NCBI RefSeq assembly: GCF_003254585.1
Contig: NZ_QJGZ01000039.1
Span: forward strand, 1-64,000
DNA length: 64,000 nucleotides
Source: Flavobacterium sharifuzzamanii
GTDB lineage: Bacteria > Bacteroidota > Bacteroidia > Flavobacteriales > Flavobacteriaceae
Direction of reading: 5' to 3'
Under the pieces are notes generated by a model. The model did no database searches. It was not told the DNA's origin and saw only the letters and a program-made list of their open reading frames with translations. Both the position numbers and the translations under genes were made by a program. Positions 37,257-46,442 of the stretch are shown piece by piece (within the stretch, counting starts at the first letter, position 1; the number at the start of each line of letters is the position of its first letter).

Positions 37257-38234
37257 TTATTTTCTCGTTTCATCACTCGCTGCACGATCTTCACCATATG
37301 TATCAGTACGATAGTGCTCATCGTCGCCTTCAAGGATTTTAAGATAACTGTTGTAGCGTGACCATGCAATTTCATCTTTTTCTAAAGCAGCTTTTATGGC
37401 ACAATGCGGTTCTTCTTTGTGTAAACAGTTGTTAAACTTACATTGGTCTTTTAATCTGAAAAACTCTGGAAAATAATCGGTGATTTCTGTTGGTTCCATA
37501 TCAACAATTCCGAAACCTTTAATTCCTGGAGTATCAATAATTCGGGCATCAAAAGACAAATCGTACATTTCGGCAAATGTTGTAGTGTGCTGTCCTTGTT
37601 TGCTTTGTTCCGAAATTACTGTTGTTTTTAAATGAAGACTAGGTTCCATTGCATTCACCAAAGTTGATTTTCCAACTCCAGAATGTCCAGAAAACATACT
37701 TACTTTTCCAACCATCATTTCTTTCAATTTGTCAACACCCTTATTTTCTGTCGAAGAAATTCGGAGACATTTATATCCAATTTCCTGATAAATGTGTTGC
37801 AAATAAAGCTGATCGTCTAAAGTCTGTTCTGTTAAAGTATCTATTTTATTAAAAATCAAAATAGCTTCAATTCCGTATGCTTCGGCAGTAACCAAAAAAC
37901 GGTCAATGAAACTTGTAGTCGTTGGCGGATTATCAATTGTAATCAACAAGAAAACTTGATCAATATTGGAAGCAATAATATGAATCTGCTTCGATAAGTT
38001 AACCGATTTACGAACGATATAGTTTTTTCTTTCGTGGATATTATGAATCGTTCCCGTAACAGAATCAGAAGTTTCTTCCAATTCATAATCAACTATATCG
38101 CCTACAGCAATTGGATTGGTACTTTTTATACCTTTTATTCTAAATTTCCCTTTCATACGGCATTCTATAAAATCTCCTTTTTCAGATTTTACGGTGTACC
38201 AGCTTCCTGTAGATTTATAAACGGTTCCTGTCAT
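37257..38234 (-). CDS. rsgA: ribosome small-subunit-dependent GTPase A
   Basis: A 325-residue circularly permuted GTPase that helps 30S maturation. An OB-like domain (about 1-80) comes first. The G motifs follow in permuted order: NKID near 128 (G4), GHSGVGKSTL near 183 (G1) and DTPGIKGFG near 230 (G3). A zinc-binding Cys-rich end (CKFNNCLHKEEPHC, about 268-281) completes it. Length and order are normal. Confidence 0.95.
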   Translation of the reverse strand: MTGTVYKSTGSWYTVKSEKGDFIECRMKGKFRIKGIKSTNPIAVGDIVDYELEETSDSVTGTIHNIHERKNYIVRKSVNLSKQIHIIASNIDQVFLLITIDNPPTTTSFIDRFLVTAEAYGIEAILIFNKIDTLTEQTLDDQLYLQHIYQEIGYKCLRISSTENKGVDKLKEMMVGKVSMFSGHSGVGKSTLVNAMEPSLHLKTTVISEQSKQGQHTTTFAEMYDLSFDARIIDTPGIKGFGIVDMEPTEITDYFPEFFRLKDQCKFNNCLHKEEPHCAIKAALEKDEIAWSRYNSYLKILEGDDEHYRTDTYGEDRAASDETRK

Positions 38235-38292
38235 TCTTTAATTTTAGATTTCTGATTTTAGATTTTAAATTACGTTTTAAAACCTAAAAAAT

Positions 38293-38341
38293 AAAAGGCA
38301 AAATTACGTTTTTAGAATGGAACAACGCAATTTCGCCTTTT
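38293..38341 (-). terminator. terminator of the VIT/SusC-plug gene
   Basis: AAAAGGC and GCCTTTT form the outer stem; AAATT and AATTT inside it extend the pairing with mismatches. It follows the leftward gene that ends at 38375. Confidence 0.6.
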
Positions 38342-38374
38342 AAATTTGAAAGACATATCCTTAATTTGCAGACT

Positions 38375-41300
38375 TTACCAAACTATTTCGGCTAAAGTTT
38401 CATTTTCCTTTACCTTTCCTAACTGAATTGTTTTTAAAGTTCGAGATATTTTACCAGCTTTAGTGGTATAAATTTCAACCATAATAGTTGCTGGACCATT
38501 TTCGGTTAATTCAGTTTCTCCAAAATAGTTACTTTTAATTTGGTATTTGCCTTTTACTGCATTTCTGATCATATATTGTTCTGGACCATAACCTTCTGTA
38601 AAATCTTTAGAAAATCTTCCTCCAATTTGTGTAGAAGTGTGGCTGTAATAGCATTCTTCTCCAGTTGGTTCAATTACATGTAAATCTAAATCGACATCCA
38701 TTTGGTTCCAGTTCATTATGATTCTGATATCAACTGGCATTTTAGTAATATATTTTTTGTCTAGCTTTCCTGTTTTTAATCCAGAATGCTCAGACATTAA
38801 ACGATTAATATCCATTAAAACAATATCCTCAACGCCTTCATACTGTCCGCTCATTTCTCCATAATAATTTACTTCAAGTGATTTTATCAATTCATCAAAC
38901 GCCTCTTGATACTTTCCTGCATCTTCAAGCGTTAAGGCATAATCTCTAAGACTTTGTGGCTCATGCTCTCTCCATTTTACAACCTGTTTTGCTGTAAACG
39001 CGGCATCATTATAATCTTTCCACTGACGTAAAGTATAAGTCAAAGTTTTATATAACTGATGATTCTCTAAACCTAAATCAGCAATGTTACTGACAATTAG
39101 CAATGCCTTTTTAATGTCGCCCTGATTGTAGAAAAAATGAGCCACATCAAAATAAAAACTCGGATTTCTTTCCTGCGCTTTTCGTAAATCAAGATACAAA
39201 TCGTATTGCTTTTCTTTTGGCGCTGATGCTAGTGCTTTTAAATACAATCGATCTGGATTCCAGCTTTTTGTTTGAACAACTCCACTATTCGAAGACTTCT
39301 TTTTAGTTGTTATAATAATAACTCCATTTACTCCCCTGCTGCCATAAGTAGAAATTCTTGCAGCATCTTTTAAAACCTCTACCGTTTCGATATCATCTGA
39401 TTCTAAATCGGTCACTTCACCCTCATAAAACTGACCATCAACTATAATTAAAGGTTTTTTTGAATCTCCAGCTAAATAACCTTTACTGAAAACTGAATCT
39501 TGCAAAAGATCTTTGTTTTTTGAAGTGCCTTCTGCGATCGCACCAGTAACATCAGATTTTTTTTGAGTTCCGTATCCTACAGTTATTGTGTCTTGTAATT
39601 TAGTAAAATCCGGATCTCCCTTAATTACTTCACTTCCAACTTTTTTATCTTTTATATCAATAATTTTTGGTGGATCTTCTGTAATCTCTTGCGATTTTGC
39701 TACAACTGGCGCTACAAATTTTACCTGATCAACTTTTGGCGCAGATGGCGGAGGAGGCGTATTATATACTGCATTATCTTCCACAACAACTGTTGATACT
39801 GGTGCAGCTCCAACTGGTTCATCTACTGTCAGTACTGCGTCAGGATCTCCTTTAATAGTCTCAGATGCTACTCTGCTTTCCATATTTCTAGCTCTATTTC
39901 TACCATTTGGAGGTGGCGGTGGCGGTGGAACTTGTCTATTGTACTTATACTTAGATGCTATTTTTTGTCCATTATACTTAGTATTCTTTTTCCACCAAGC
40001 ATTTATATTTCCAAAGTAACTTTCAATACTTTCCCAATTATTTTTTTGCAGCGCTAATGCAGCGTCATGTTCCTGCTTTTTAATTCGATCAAATTCTTCA
40101 CGCAATTCTGCTGGCGGCAAAATATCATACATAATATAATCACTAACATTTTCGAGAACAATCAATGACGTATTTTTGGTTACAATTCCGAATTTCTTCC
40201 CTAAAATCTCTATTTCATCTGCGTTTTTAGTGTATTGCAATTCAAGATTAGCAATTTTTTTCTGTGCCCAAAGTTTTTCAACATTGATACCAGTAGTATT
40301 CTGGATAGTTGCATCTAAACTTATTTTTCGCTCTAAAACAGCTTCATTATAGCCAAATAACAACGTAATTTCATTTTTCGGATTTAAAGAAATTCCCGAA
40401 AAACTAAAATTTCCTGAAACCGAAGTTCCTTCCATCGGAAATAAATCAGTTACAGTCAGATTTTCCTTTATGCCTAGAAATTTCAAATTTAAATTTGTCA
40501 ATTTATCCAAAGCCGTTTCAGCATTAATCTGATTTAAATTAATGAAATTGCCCCCAGTTTTCATTGAAGAAAAATTCAGAAAAGCAAAATCCGCAGAAAC
40601 TGAGGAAGTAATGGTGTAAACAGACTTTTTGGTTTTTGGCAAAAGATTTTCACTTAAAGATGATAATCCATCTGTAAAAAATAAATATTCATCTTGATTT
40701 TCAAAATTGATTTGCGAATAACGCGTTCCACCATCGTATTTTGTTTTTTCTAAAACTGATTTTAGTTCTGACCAATTTCCGTTCAAAATCACGAACTCTT
40801 TTTGTTTTTCGAAAGTATAGTTCAGAAAGTACAAAGTCACTTTTGTGTTTTTTATTTTCTGAAAATAATTTTCTAACAAATCTAATTCTTTCTTTAGATC
40901 ACGATTCTGGCAACTTAAAGAATTATCCCAAATCAAACCAATTGAAGCTGGAGTTTTTTTAGCTGTTTTATTTCCTTCAATAAAAGTATTTCCGTAGAAA
41001 TAATATTGACCTCCAGCATCCTGCATTACAACACTCGGAATATTTTGCTGAATCGGAATTTTAAAAACTAATTTTTCTTCAGGCTGGTAATTTTCTTTTT
41101 TAAGCGAAGCTTGAAAAGATTGATCCCATTTTGAAAACACAATTTCTTTTCCTGAATTTTCGGCAACAGTTGGCGTATTTGAAGCCCCTAAAACCGAAAC
41201 ATTAATTTCAAATTTATCCAACTTTTTTGGATAACGGCTCAAAAGCTGATACGACAAATTATCTTTATCCGAAGCCGAAAGTTCTTCTTCATAACCAATA

Positions 41301-41770
41301 ACAACGATTCTTTCTCCATTTGGCATCAAAGGATAAATTCTGGTTTTAAAGTTATTCCCATCGACTTTTTCCAATAAACCTGGATCAACACGGCGATGTT
41401 CAATTGCTTCAAAGACTTGTTTCCCTTTATTTTTATTTACTGGAACAGCTTCGCGAAGTTTCCCATTAATATCAATCGCGTATCTCGAAACGGAAACATT
41501 TTCGGGAAGGGGAAAAATAAGTTCAGCTTCCATATGTCGTGTACCCGAATTAAAAAAATGCATTTCAGCTGTCGTGTAAGCAATATTGCCAACGATTTTC
41601 ACATTGACTTTCAACTGACTCATTCGCACCTTCTCAGCTTCTTCCCCTTTAACGGTAAGTTCAGGACTTTGCGCAAAAGTTTTTGTGCCAATAAAGACTA
41701 GGAAGAAAAAGAATACGTTCAAATTCAGTTGAAAAATGTGTTGTACAGACGAAAACAATTTTAATTTCAT
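38375..41770 (-). CDS. chimeric VIT / VWA-like / TonB-linker / SusC-plug / TPR / DUF2135 protein
   Basis: An 1131-residue secreted protein. Signal peptide: about 1-34. VIT domain: about 40-155 (ELIFPLPENVSVSRYAIDI). VWA-like domain: about 265-430 (SIGLIWDNSLSCQNRDL). Proline-rich segment from about 613, followed by a module shared with TonB (about 627-722): SETIKGDPDAVLTVDEPVG, then PPPPSAPKVDQVKFV and EDPPKI. SusC-type plug: about 727-827, with ITVGYGTQKKSDVTGAI, PLIIVDGQ, and ETVEVLKDAARISTYGSRG. TPR-like helices: about 843-973. DUF2135: about 1010-1123 (MDVDLDLHVIEPTGEECYYS). The ATG at 41770 is preferred over one 15 codons upstream because it begins the signal peptide. The plug without a barrel is unusual. 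The role is unknown; a link to the Ton system is inferred. Confidence 0.85.
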   Translation of the reverse strand: MKLKLFSSVQHIFQLNLNVFFFFLVFIGTKTFAQSPELTVKGEEAEKVRMSQLKVNVKIVGNIAYTTAEMHFFNSGTRHMEAELIFPLPENVSVSRYAIDINGKLREAVPVNKNKGKQVFEAIEHRRVDPGLLEKVDGNNFKTRIYPLMPNGERIVVIGYEEELSASDKDNLSYQLLSRYPKKLDKFEINVSVLGASNTPTVAENSGKEIVFSKWDQSFQASLKKENYQPEEKLVFKIPIQQNIPSVVMQDAGGQYYFYGNTFIEGNKTAKKTPASIGLIWDNSLSCQNRDLKKELDLLENYFQKIKNTKVTLYFLNYTFEKQKEFVILNGNWSELKSVLEKTKYDGGTRYSQINFENQDEYLFFTDGLSSLSENLLPKTKKSVYTITSSVSADFAFLNFSSMKTGGNFINLNQINAETALDKLTNLNLKFLGIKENLTVTDLFPMEGTSVSGNFSFSGISLNPKNEITLLFGYNEAVLERKISLDATIQNTTGINVEKLWAQKKIANLELQYTKNADEIEILGKKFGIVTKNTSLIVLENVSDYIMYDILPPAELREEFDRIKKQEHDAALALQKNNWESIESYFGNINAWWKKNTKYNGQKIASKYKYNRQVPPPPPPPNGRNRARNMESRVASETIKGDPDAVLTVDEPVGAAPVSTVVVEDNAVYNTPPPPSAPKVDQVKFVAPVVAKSQEITEDPPKIIDIKDKKVGSEVIKGDPDFTKLQDTITVGYGTQKKSDVTGAIAEGTSKNKDLLQDSVFSKGYLAGDSKKPLIIVDGQFYEGEVTDLESDDIETVEVLKDAARISTYGSRGVNGVIIITTKKKSSNSGVVQTKSWNPDRLYLKALASAPKEKQYDLYLDLRKAQERNPSFYFDVAHFFYNQGDIKKALLIVSNIADLGLENHQLYKTLTYTLRQWKDYNDAAFTAKQVVKWREHEPQSLRDYALTLEDAGKYQEAFDELIKSLEVNYYGEMSGQYEGVEDIVLMDINRLMSEHSGLKTGKLDKKYITKMPVDIRIIMNWNQMDVDLDLHVIEPTGEECYYSHTSTQIGGRFSKDFTEGYGPEQYMIRNAVKGKYQIKSNYFGETELTENGPATIMVEIYTTKAGKISRTLKTIQLGKVKENETLAEIVW

Positions 41771-41851
41771 GATACAAAAATTAAGGTTCATAATGTTATA
41801 GAGAACAAAAAACATTAAAAGGTTGGGAAGATAATATTTATTTTCAAAAAA

Positions 41852-41883
41852 AAATCTCCAAAGCCCGAAAGCAATGGAGATTT
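41852..41883 (-). terminator. terminator of the Phe/Tyr operon
   Basis: AAATCTCCA and TGGAGATTT form a 9-bp stem with a 14-base loop; read leftward it is followed by a run of eight Ts. It lies about 107 bases after the last gene of the operon. Confidence 0.75.
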
Positions 41884-41959
41884 AATATAAAAAACAATCT
41901 AATTTTAAATGTGTGATATAATTAAATTCAACAACAAAGTTTTTAAAAAACCCAATTCA

Positions 41960-41985
41960 TCTTATATCACTTATATGGTTTAAAG
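41960..41985 (-). repeat. single TATAAG-type repeat end after the DAHP synthase gene
   Basis: Read leftward this is TTTAAACCATATAAGTGATATAAG, closely like the 31-bp ends of the element after aroA (core AACCATATAAGAAATATAAG). In both places it begins within ten bases of a stop codon. Confidence 0.5.
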
Positions 41986-41989
41986 AAAA

Positions 41990-43072
41990 TTATGCGTTGA
42001 AAATTTTCTCTTGGTGACCGATACTTTCTTGGTGAATAGCTTTGAACATTCTCAAAACGAATTCTTCAGTAAGGCCTTTTTTCTCACCTTCAAGAATCAT
42101 TTTTCCTAAGATTTCATTCCAACGGTTGTTTTGAAGAATCGCAACGTTAGCGTCTTTTTTCACTTGACCAATTTCATCAGCCACTTTCATACGTTTTCCT
42201 AACAATTCTAATAAGTTAGCATCCAAAACGTCGATATTAGCTCTTAGTTTTTTCATTTTTTGGCTGTACTCATCTGTAGTATCATCCGTTTTTCTGATAG
42301 TCAAATCTTTGATGATTTGTTTCAAAGCATCAGGAGTAACTTGCTGTGCAGCATCAGACCAAGCGTTGTCTGGATCGATATGCGTTTCGATAATCATACC
42401 ATCGTAGTTCAAATCTAAAGCTTCTTGAGTTACTTCGAAAATCATTTTACGATCTCCAGTAATGTGAGATGGATCGATGATTAATGGCAAATCAGGAAAT
42501 TTATTTTGCAATTCGATAGCAATCTGCCATTCTGGAATGTTTCTGTATTTTGTTTTTTCGTAAGTAGAGAAACCTCTGTGAATAACACCTAATTTCTCAA
42601 TACCTGCCATGTGTAAACGCTCAACACCACCTAACCATAAAGCTAAATCTGGGTTTACAGGGTTTTTCACCAAAACAATTTTATCAGTTCCTTTTAATGT
42701 ATCAGCAATTTCTTGAACTGCGAAAGGGTTTGCAGTTGTACGTGCACCAACCCATAATACGTCGATATCGTGTTCTAAAGCTAATTTACAGTGCGCTGCA
42801 GTTGCAACTTCAGTTCCCATTAATAAACCAGTTTCAGCTTTAGCTTTTTGCAACCATTTTAATCCAATTTCACCAACACCTTCAAATCCTCCCGGACGAG
42901 TTCTTGGTTTCCAGATTCCAGCTCTGAATACGCTTACTTTTGAATCTTTCAATTCGTGAGCGATTTTCAAAACCTGATCTTCAGTTTCTGCACTACAAGG
43001 TCCAGCTATCACAAGTGGGTGATTTAAATTGAAATCTTCTAACCACTTTCTCATTTCTTTTTTATTTTCCAT
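41990..43072 (-). CDS. bifunctional DAHP synthase / chorismate mutase
   Basis: A 360-residue fusion. Residues about 10-265 are a type I-beta DAHP synthase (VIAGPCSAETEDQV, FRAGIWKPRTRPGGFEGVG, DPSHITGDR), the first step of the shikimate pathway. Residues about 275-355 are an AroQ chorismate mutase (LRANIDVLDANLLELLGKRM), which makes prephenate. It is the last gene of the pheA-aminotransferase-tyrA operon, so entry into the pathway and the branch to Phe and Tyr share one transcript. In such fusions the mutase part often gives feedback control by prephenate. Confidence 0.94.
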   Translation of the reverse strand: MENKKEMRKWLEDFNLNHPLVIAGPCSAETEDQVLKIAHELKDSKVSVFRAGIWKPRTRPGGFEGVGEIGLKWLQKAKAETGLLMGTEVATAAHCKLALEHDIDVLWVGARTTANPFAVQEIADTLKGTDKIVLVKNPVNPDLALWLGGVERLHMAGIEKLGVIHRGFSTYEKTKYRNIPEWQIAIELQNKFPDLPLIIDPSHITGDRKMIFEVTQEALDLNYDGMIIETHIDPDNAWSDAAQQVTPDALKQIIKDLTIRKTDDTTDEYSQKMKKLRANIDVLDANLLELLGKRMKVADEIGQVKKDANVAILQNNRWNEILGKMILEGEKKGLTEEFVLRMFKAIHQESIGHQEKIFNA

Positions 43073-43084
43073 CGTTTTTATAGT

Positions 43085-43942
43085 TTACTTTTTTATAGTT
43101 ATTCCGTTTAATATTTCTCTAATTTTATTTACACTTTCCATTTCTTCAAAAATGGCGTTGTAATTGTCGTCTGCCAGCAAATCTCTAAACTGAGTTAAAT
43201 TTGCAATATAACCTTCTAAGGTTTCCAGAACGTATTCTTTGTTTTGTTTAAAAATGGGTGTCCACATTGCGGGTGAACTTTTTGCCAAACGAACAGTGCT
43301 TTCAAATCCACTTCCCGCCATATCAAAAATATCTTGTTCGTCTTTTTCTTTTATCATTACTGTTTTCCCGAGCATAAACGAACTAATGTGCGATAAATGC
43401 GAAACATAAGCAATGTGTTTATCGTGCGAAACAGGATCCATATATCGAATTCTCATTCCAATTGAAGTAAAAAGATTTAATGCTTTTTCCTGTAATTTAA
43501 AAGCAGTCTTTTCTACCTCACAGATAATATTTGTTTTTCCTTGAAACAAGCCTCTTATTGCTGCTGATGGACCCGAAAATTCTGTTCCTGCAATTGGGTG
43601 CGTGGCAATAAAATTTCTTCTTTTCGGATGATTAGCCACCACATCGCAGATTGGCTTTTTGGTCGATCCTACTTCAAAAACAATTGTCTTGTCTCCAACT
43701 GCATCCAAAACTTTAGGCAAAACTGTCAGCGCAACATCTACTGGAACCGAAACGATTACAAAATCTGCTTTTTGTAAATCTTCGAAGCTTCCCGCTTCGT
43801 CAATAACTCCAAGATCAATTGCTTCCTGCAAATGTTTTTCGTTATTGTCAATTCCTAAGATAGTCGCATCAGGATAACGTCCTTTGATGTCTAACACCAT
43901 CGAACCACCTATTAACCCTATTCCTATTACGTATACTTTCAT
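43085..43942 (-). CDS. tyrA: prephenate dehydrogenase
   Basis: A 285-residue NAD(P)-dependent enzyme that turns prephenate into 4-hydroxyphenylpyruvate for tyrosine. The Rossmann motif GIGLIGGSMVLDI begins at about residue 6. HPIAGTEFSGPSAA near 122 and SHDKHIAYVSHLSHISSFML near 180 hold the catalytic and substrate histidines of the family. I start at MKVYVIG because a longer reading adds 26 residues without family likeness. It ends 12 bases before the DAHP synthase/mutase gene. Confidence 0.92.
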   Translation of the reverse strand: MKVYVIGIGLIGGSMVLDIKGRYPDATILGIDNNEKHLQEAIDLGVIDEAGSFEDLQKADFVIVSVPVDVALTVLPKVLDAVGDKTIVFEVGSTKKPICDVVANHPKRRNFIATHPIAGTEFSGPSAAIRGLFQGKTNIICEVEKTAFKLQEKALNLFTSIGMRIRYMDPVSHDKHIAYVSHLSHISSFMLGKTVMIKEKDEQDIFDMAGSGFESTVRLAKSSPAMWTPIFKQNKEYVLETLEGYIANLTQFRDLLADDNYNAIFEEMESVNKIREILNGITIKK

Positions 43943-43959
43943 ATTTCTTTTTATTAGAA

Positions 43960-44060
43960 GCTGTTTCCTGCTATCCGTTTCAATCTTTTCCGCCGAACCC
44001 CGGCGCAAAAGGATTTCCACTTCTATCAGGGCTAGGGCTTCTCGTTTTTTTCAAGACCTT
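43960..44060. repeat. flavobacterial dispersed repeat (CTATCCGTT...GGGCTAGGGC type)
   Basis: The segment runs from GAAGCTGTTTCCTGCTATCC through a small hairpin (GCCGAACCCCGGC) to TCAGGGCTAGGGCTTC. I recognise it from memory as a dispersed flavobacterial repeat. It lies in the tyrA upstream region, next to a long palindrome. Confidence 0.45.
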
Positions 44061-44080
44061 TATTGTTCTCCGTCTTTTTT

Positions 44081-44178
44081 GTCATTTCGACGAAGGAGAA
44101 ATCTTCGCAAGTAACTCGGCAACGAGATTCCAATCTTTGTCGATCTTGCAACGAAGATTTCTCCTTCGTCGAAATGAC
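44081..44178. repeat. long palindrome GTCATTTCGACGAAGGAGAA, copy 1
   Basis: 44081-44107 and 44152-44178 are perfect inverted copies over 27 bases with a 44-base centre. It lies between the aminotransferase gene and tyrA. A second copy at 46.7 kb differs in the middle of the arm (CGAAGG against GGAACG), and the other arm carries the matching change. Confidence 0.8.
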
Positions 44179-44196
44179 AAACTGTGGCGAAAAAAT

Positions 44197-45342
44197 CTAA
44201 AATCTATCTATCGCTTCTTGTACTTTTTCTTCTTTTACACACAATGAGAATCTTATATACCCTTCACCGTTGCTTCCAAAAATGGTTCCCGGTGTAATGA
44301 AGATATGTTTCTCATATAATATTTCGTCAATGAACTTCTCTGCTGATTCGATTCCTTCTGGCAATTTTGCCCAAACAAAAAGTCCAACTCCTTCTTTATA
44401 CACTTTACAGTTTAACTTTTCAGCTAATTTCTCCGTTAATTCTCTACGGCGTCTGTAAATTTTGTTTTGATCTTCGAACCACGATTTATCACATTTTAAA
44501 GCTGCGATTGCACCTTTTTGAATTCCGTAATACATTCCGCTGTCCATGTTGCTTTTTACTTTAAGAACCGCATCGATAATTTCAGGATTTCCCAAAACCA
44601 TCCCGACTCTCCAGCCCGCCATGTTGAATGTTTTACTTAAAGAGTTCAATTCTAAAGCCACATCCTTTGCGCCTTCAACCTGCAATAAACTCATCGGATT
44701 ATCATTCAAAACAAAACTATACGGATTGTCGTTGATTAATAATATGTTGTGTTTTTTAGCAAAAGCAACCAATTTTTCAAATAACGCTAAACTTCCTCGA
44801 GCTCCTGTTGGCATGTGCGGATAACCCAGCCACATAATTTTTACTTTCGAAAGATCCAGTTTTTCAAGAGCTTCAAAATCTGGTTCCCATCCGTTTTCTT
44901 CTTTCAAATCGTAATAAACCGGAACCGCCTGAACTAAATTGGTTACCGAAGTATACGTCGGATAACCCGGATTCGGAATTAAAACGTAATCGCCTTCATT
45001 TAAAAATGCTAACGAAATATGCATAATTCCTTCTTTCGAACCCATAAGAGGTAAAATCTCATTATTCGGATTCACTTCAACACCAAACTGATCACGATAA
45101 AAATCCGCCATCGCCTGTCTCATTTCTGGTAATCCCTGATAGCTTTGATAACCATGTCCGTTTTCGTCTTGAATTGCCGCAGCGACTGCTTCAATTACTG
45201 CTTTTGACGGACTCAAATCAGGGCTTCCAATTCCCATGTTGATGATCGATTTTCCTTCAGACATCAACTGACGAACTTCTCTAAGTTTTGATGAGAAGTA
45301 GTATTCTTCAACTGTGTCTAATCGTTTTGCTGTTGTAATCAT
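44197..45342 (-). CDS. PLP-dependent aminotransferase of the Phe/Tyr operon
   Basis: A 381-residue class I/II aminotransferase. The PLP lysine is in LNSLSKTFNMAGWRVG near residue 234; NPGYPTYTSV and GYPHMPTGA precede it. Its place between pheA and tyrA suggests that it transaminates phenylpyruvate and 4-hydroxyphenylpyruvate to Phe and Tyr. An LL-diaminopimelate or aspartate aminotransferase function cannot be excluded from sequence alone. Confidence 0.88.
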   Translation of the reverse strand: MITTAKRLDTVEEYYFSSKLREVRQLMSEGKSIINMGIGSPDLSPSKAVIEAVAAAIQDENGHGYQSYQGLPEMRQAMADFYRDQFGVEVNPNNEILPLMGSKEGIMHISLAFLNEGDYVLIPNPGYPTYTSVTNLVQAVPVYYDLKEENGWEPDFEALEKLDLSKVKIMWLGYPHMPTGARGSLALFEKLVAFAKKHNILLINDNPYSFVLNDNPMSLLQVEGAKDVALELNSLSKTFNMAGWRVGMVLGNPEIIDAVLKVKSNMDSGMYYGIQKGAIAALKCDKSWFEDQNKIYRRRRELTEKLAEKLNCKVYKEGVGLFVWAKLPEGIESAEKFIDEILYEKHIFITPGTIFGSNGEGYIRFSLCVKEEKVQEAIDRF

Positions 45343-45425
45343 TGTTTTTAATTTTTGCTATATGCTTTAAGCCTTAGGCTATATGCTTTTTCTTTTTTGA
45401 CTTTAAGACTTTTGACTTTTCAACT

Positions 45426-46265
45426 TTATGACTCAGTCAAAGGTTTTGTGTTTTTATATTCTCCCAACACTTTAAAATATTCTGCCATTATATTTAATAA
45501 CGCTTTGGCTTTTGCAAAATCTTCGTATTTCTCAAATGTTACGTCAACGAAGAATGAATATTTCCAAGGCGTTTCAATTTTTGGAAGCGACTGGATTTTT
45601 GTCAAATTCAGTTTGCAATCGCTCATTACATTCAAAACCGCTGCTAAGCTTCCTCTTTTATGATCTAATTCAAATTTTACAGAGGCTCTATTGATTTCGC
45701 TTTCTGGCAAAAATGAATTTTGCTTTTTAATGATTACGAAACGAGTCATATTGTTTTTAATCGTTTGAATCGATGATGCAATAATATCCAAATCGTACAT
45801 TTCAGAAGCTGTTACACTTGCAATTGCAGCAATTCCGGTCAATTGTTTTTCCTGAATTCTTCTTGCTGTTTCAGCTGTATCTTTATCTTCAACCAATTTG
45901 ATATTTGGATATTGTTTCAAAAAATCCATACACTGCAAAAGTGCCATTGGGTGAGAATGAACTTCTCTGATATCTTCAATTTTCTGACCTTTTAAAGCCA
46001 TTAAATTCTGCTGAATATTTAAATAATGCTCTCCAATTATGTGCAGATTGTTCTTGTCAATCAATGCATAATTCGGGATAATCGGCCCTGCAATTGAATT
46101 TTCGATCGCCATAACGGCTTGATCAGATTTTCCGGCAATAAGGCTGTCAATCAATTCTTCAAAAGATAGACATTCATCAATATCCACATTTTCAGAGAAA
46201 TACTCTTTTACAACCTGATGATGAAATGATCCTTTAATACCTTGTATCGCAATTTTCGTTGTCAT
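45426..46265 (-). CDS. pheA: prephenate dehydratase
   Basis: A 279-residue enzyme that makes phenylpyruvate from prephenate. The catalytic domain (about 1-180) starts IAIQGIKGSFHHQVVKEYF and carries the TRF motif in NNMTRFVIIKK. A C-terminal ACT domain (about 195-270, RGSLAAVLNVMSDCKLNLTK) allows feedback by phenylalanine. It is the first gene of the operon. The start codon lies only 13 bases after the stem of an intrinsic terminator that belongs to the attenuator upstream. Confidence 0.95.
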   Translation of the reverse strand: MTTKIAIQGIKGSFHHQVVKEYFSENVDIDECLSFEELIDSLIAGKSDQAVMAIENSIAGPIIPNYALIDKNNLHIIGEHYLNIQQNLMALKGQKIEDIREVHSHPMALLQCMDFLKQYPNIKLVEDKDTAETARRIQEKQLTGIAAIASVTASEMYDLDIIASSIQTIKNNMTRFVIIKKQNSFLPESEINRASVKFELDHKRGSLAAVLNVMSDCKLNLTKIQSLPKIETPWKYSFFVDVTFEKYEDFAKAKALLNIMAEYFKVLGEYKNTKPLTES

Positions 46266-46271
46266 ATAGTC

Positions 46272-46300
46272 AAAAAAAAATCCTGATTTGCATCAGGATT
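46272..46300 (-). terminator. attenuator terminator directly before pheA
   Basis: Read leftward, AATCCTGAT and ATCAGGATT form a perfect 9-bp stem closed by a GCAA tetraloop, followed by seven unpaired Ts. Only GACTAT separates it from the pheA ATG. It can cut off the operon before its first gene. Confidence 0.88.
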
Positions 46301-46355
46301 GTATATTAGTTTTATTTGTCTTAAAATTTTTCTCAAATAACCATAGCACAATCCT
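46295..46355 (-). promoter_or_regulatory. antiterminator pairing of the pheA leader
   Basis: AGGATTGT (46355-46348), which lies inside the last third of the leader-peptide frame, is perfectly complementary to ACAATCCT (46302-46295), which contains most of the 5' arm of the terminator. The two structures exclude each other. A ribosome held at the Phe codons leaves AGGATTGT free to pair; one that reaches the stop codon covers it and lets the terminator form. Confidence 0.75.
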
Positions 46356-46413
46356 CACTTCTACTAAAGAAGAAATAAAAAGAGTTGCTAAAATAAAAAC
46401 GGTTACTTGCCAT
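46333..46413 (-). CDS. Phe/Tyr-rich leader peptide of the pheA operon
   Basis: A 26-residue frame from ATG to TGA. It begins MASNRFYFSNSFYFFFS, with six Phe (codons 6, 8, 12, 14, 15, 16) and two Tyr, and ends VI. Codons 14-16 are three consecutive Phe codons. It starts about 20 bases after the expected transcription start and ends 33 bases before the terminator stem. The design matches the pheL leader of enteric bacteria, but the sequence is different. It senses charged tRNA-Phe, perhaps also tRNA-Tyr, by ribosome stalling; this mechanism is inferred from the layout. Confidence 0.85.
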   Translation of the reverse strand: MASNRFYFSNSFYFFFSRSEDCAMVI

Positions 46414-46442
46414 TTTGTTTGTGTTTTGTTTTAAATTCTCTG

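Noticed and set aside
41771-41815. 15-residue extension of the VIT/SusC-plug protein
   Set aside because: The ATG at 41770 begins the signal peptide; the extension would bury it.
43943-44020. 26-residue extension of tyrA
   Set aside because: The ATG at 43942 starts exactly at the Rossmann strand, and the extension lies in a dispersed repeat.
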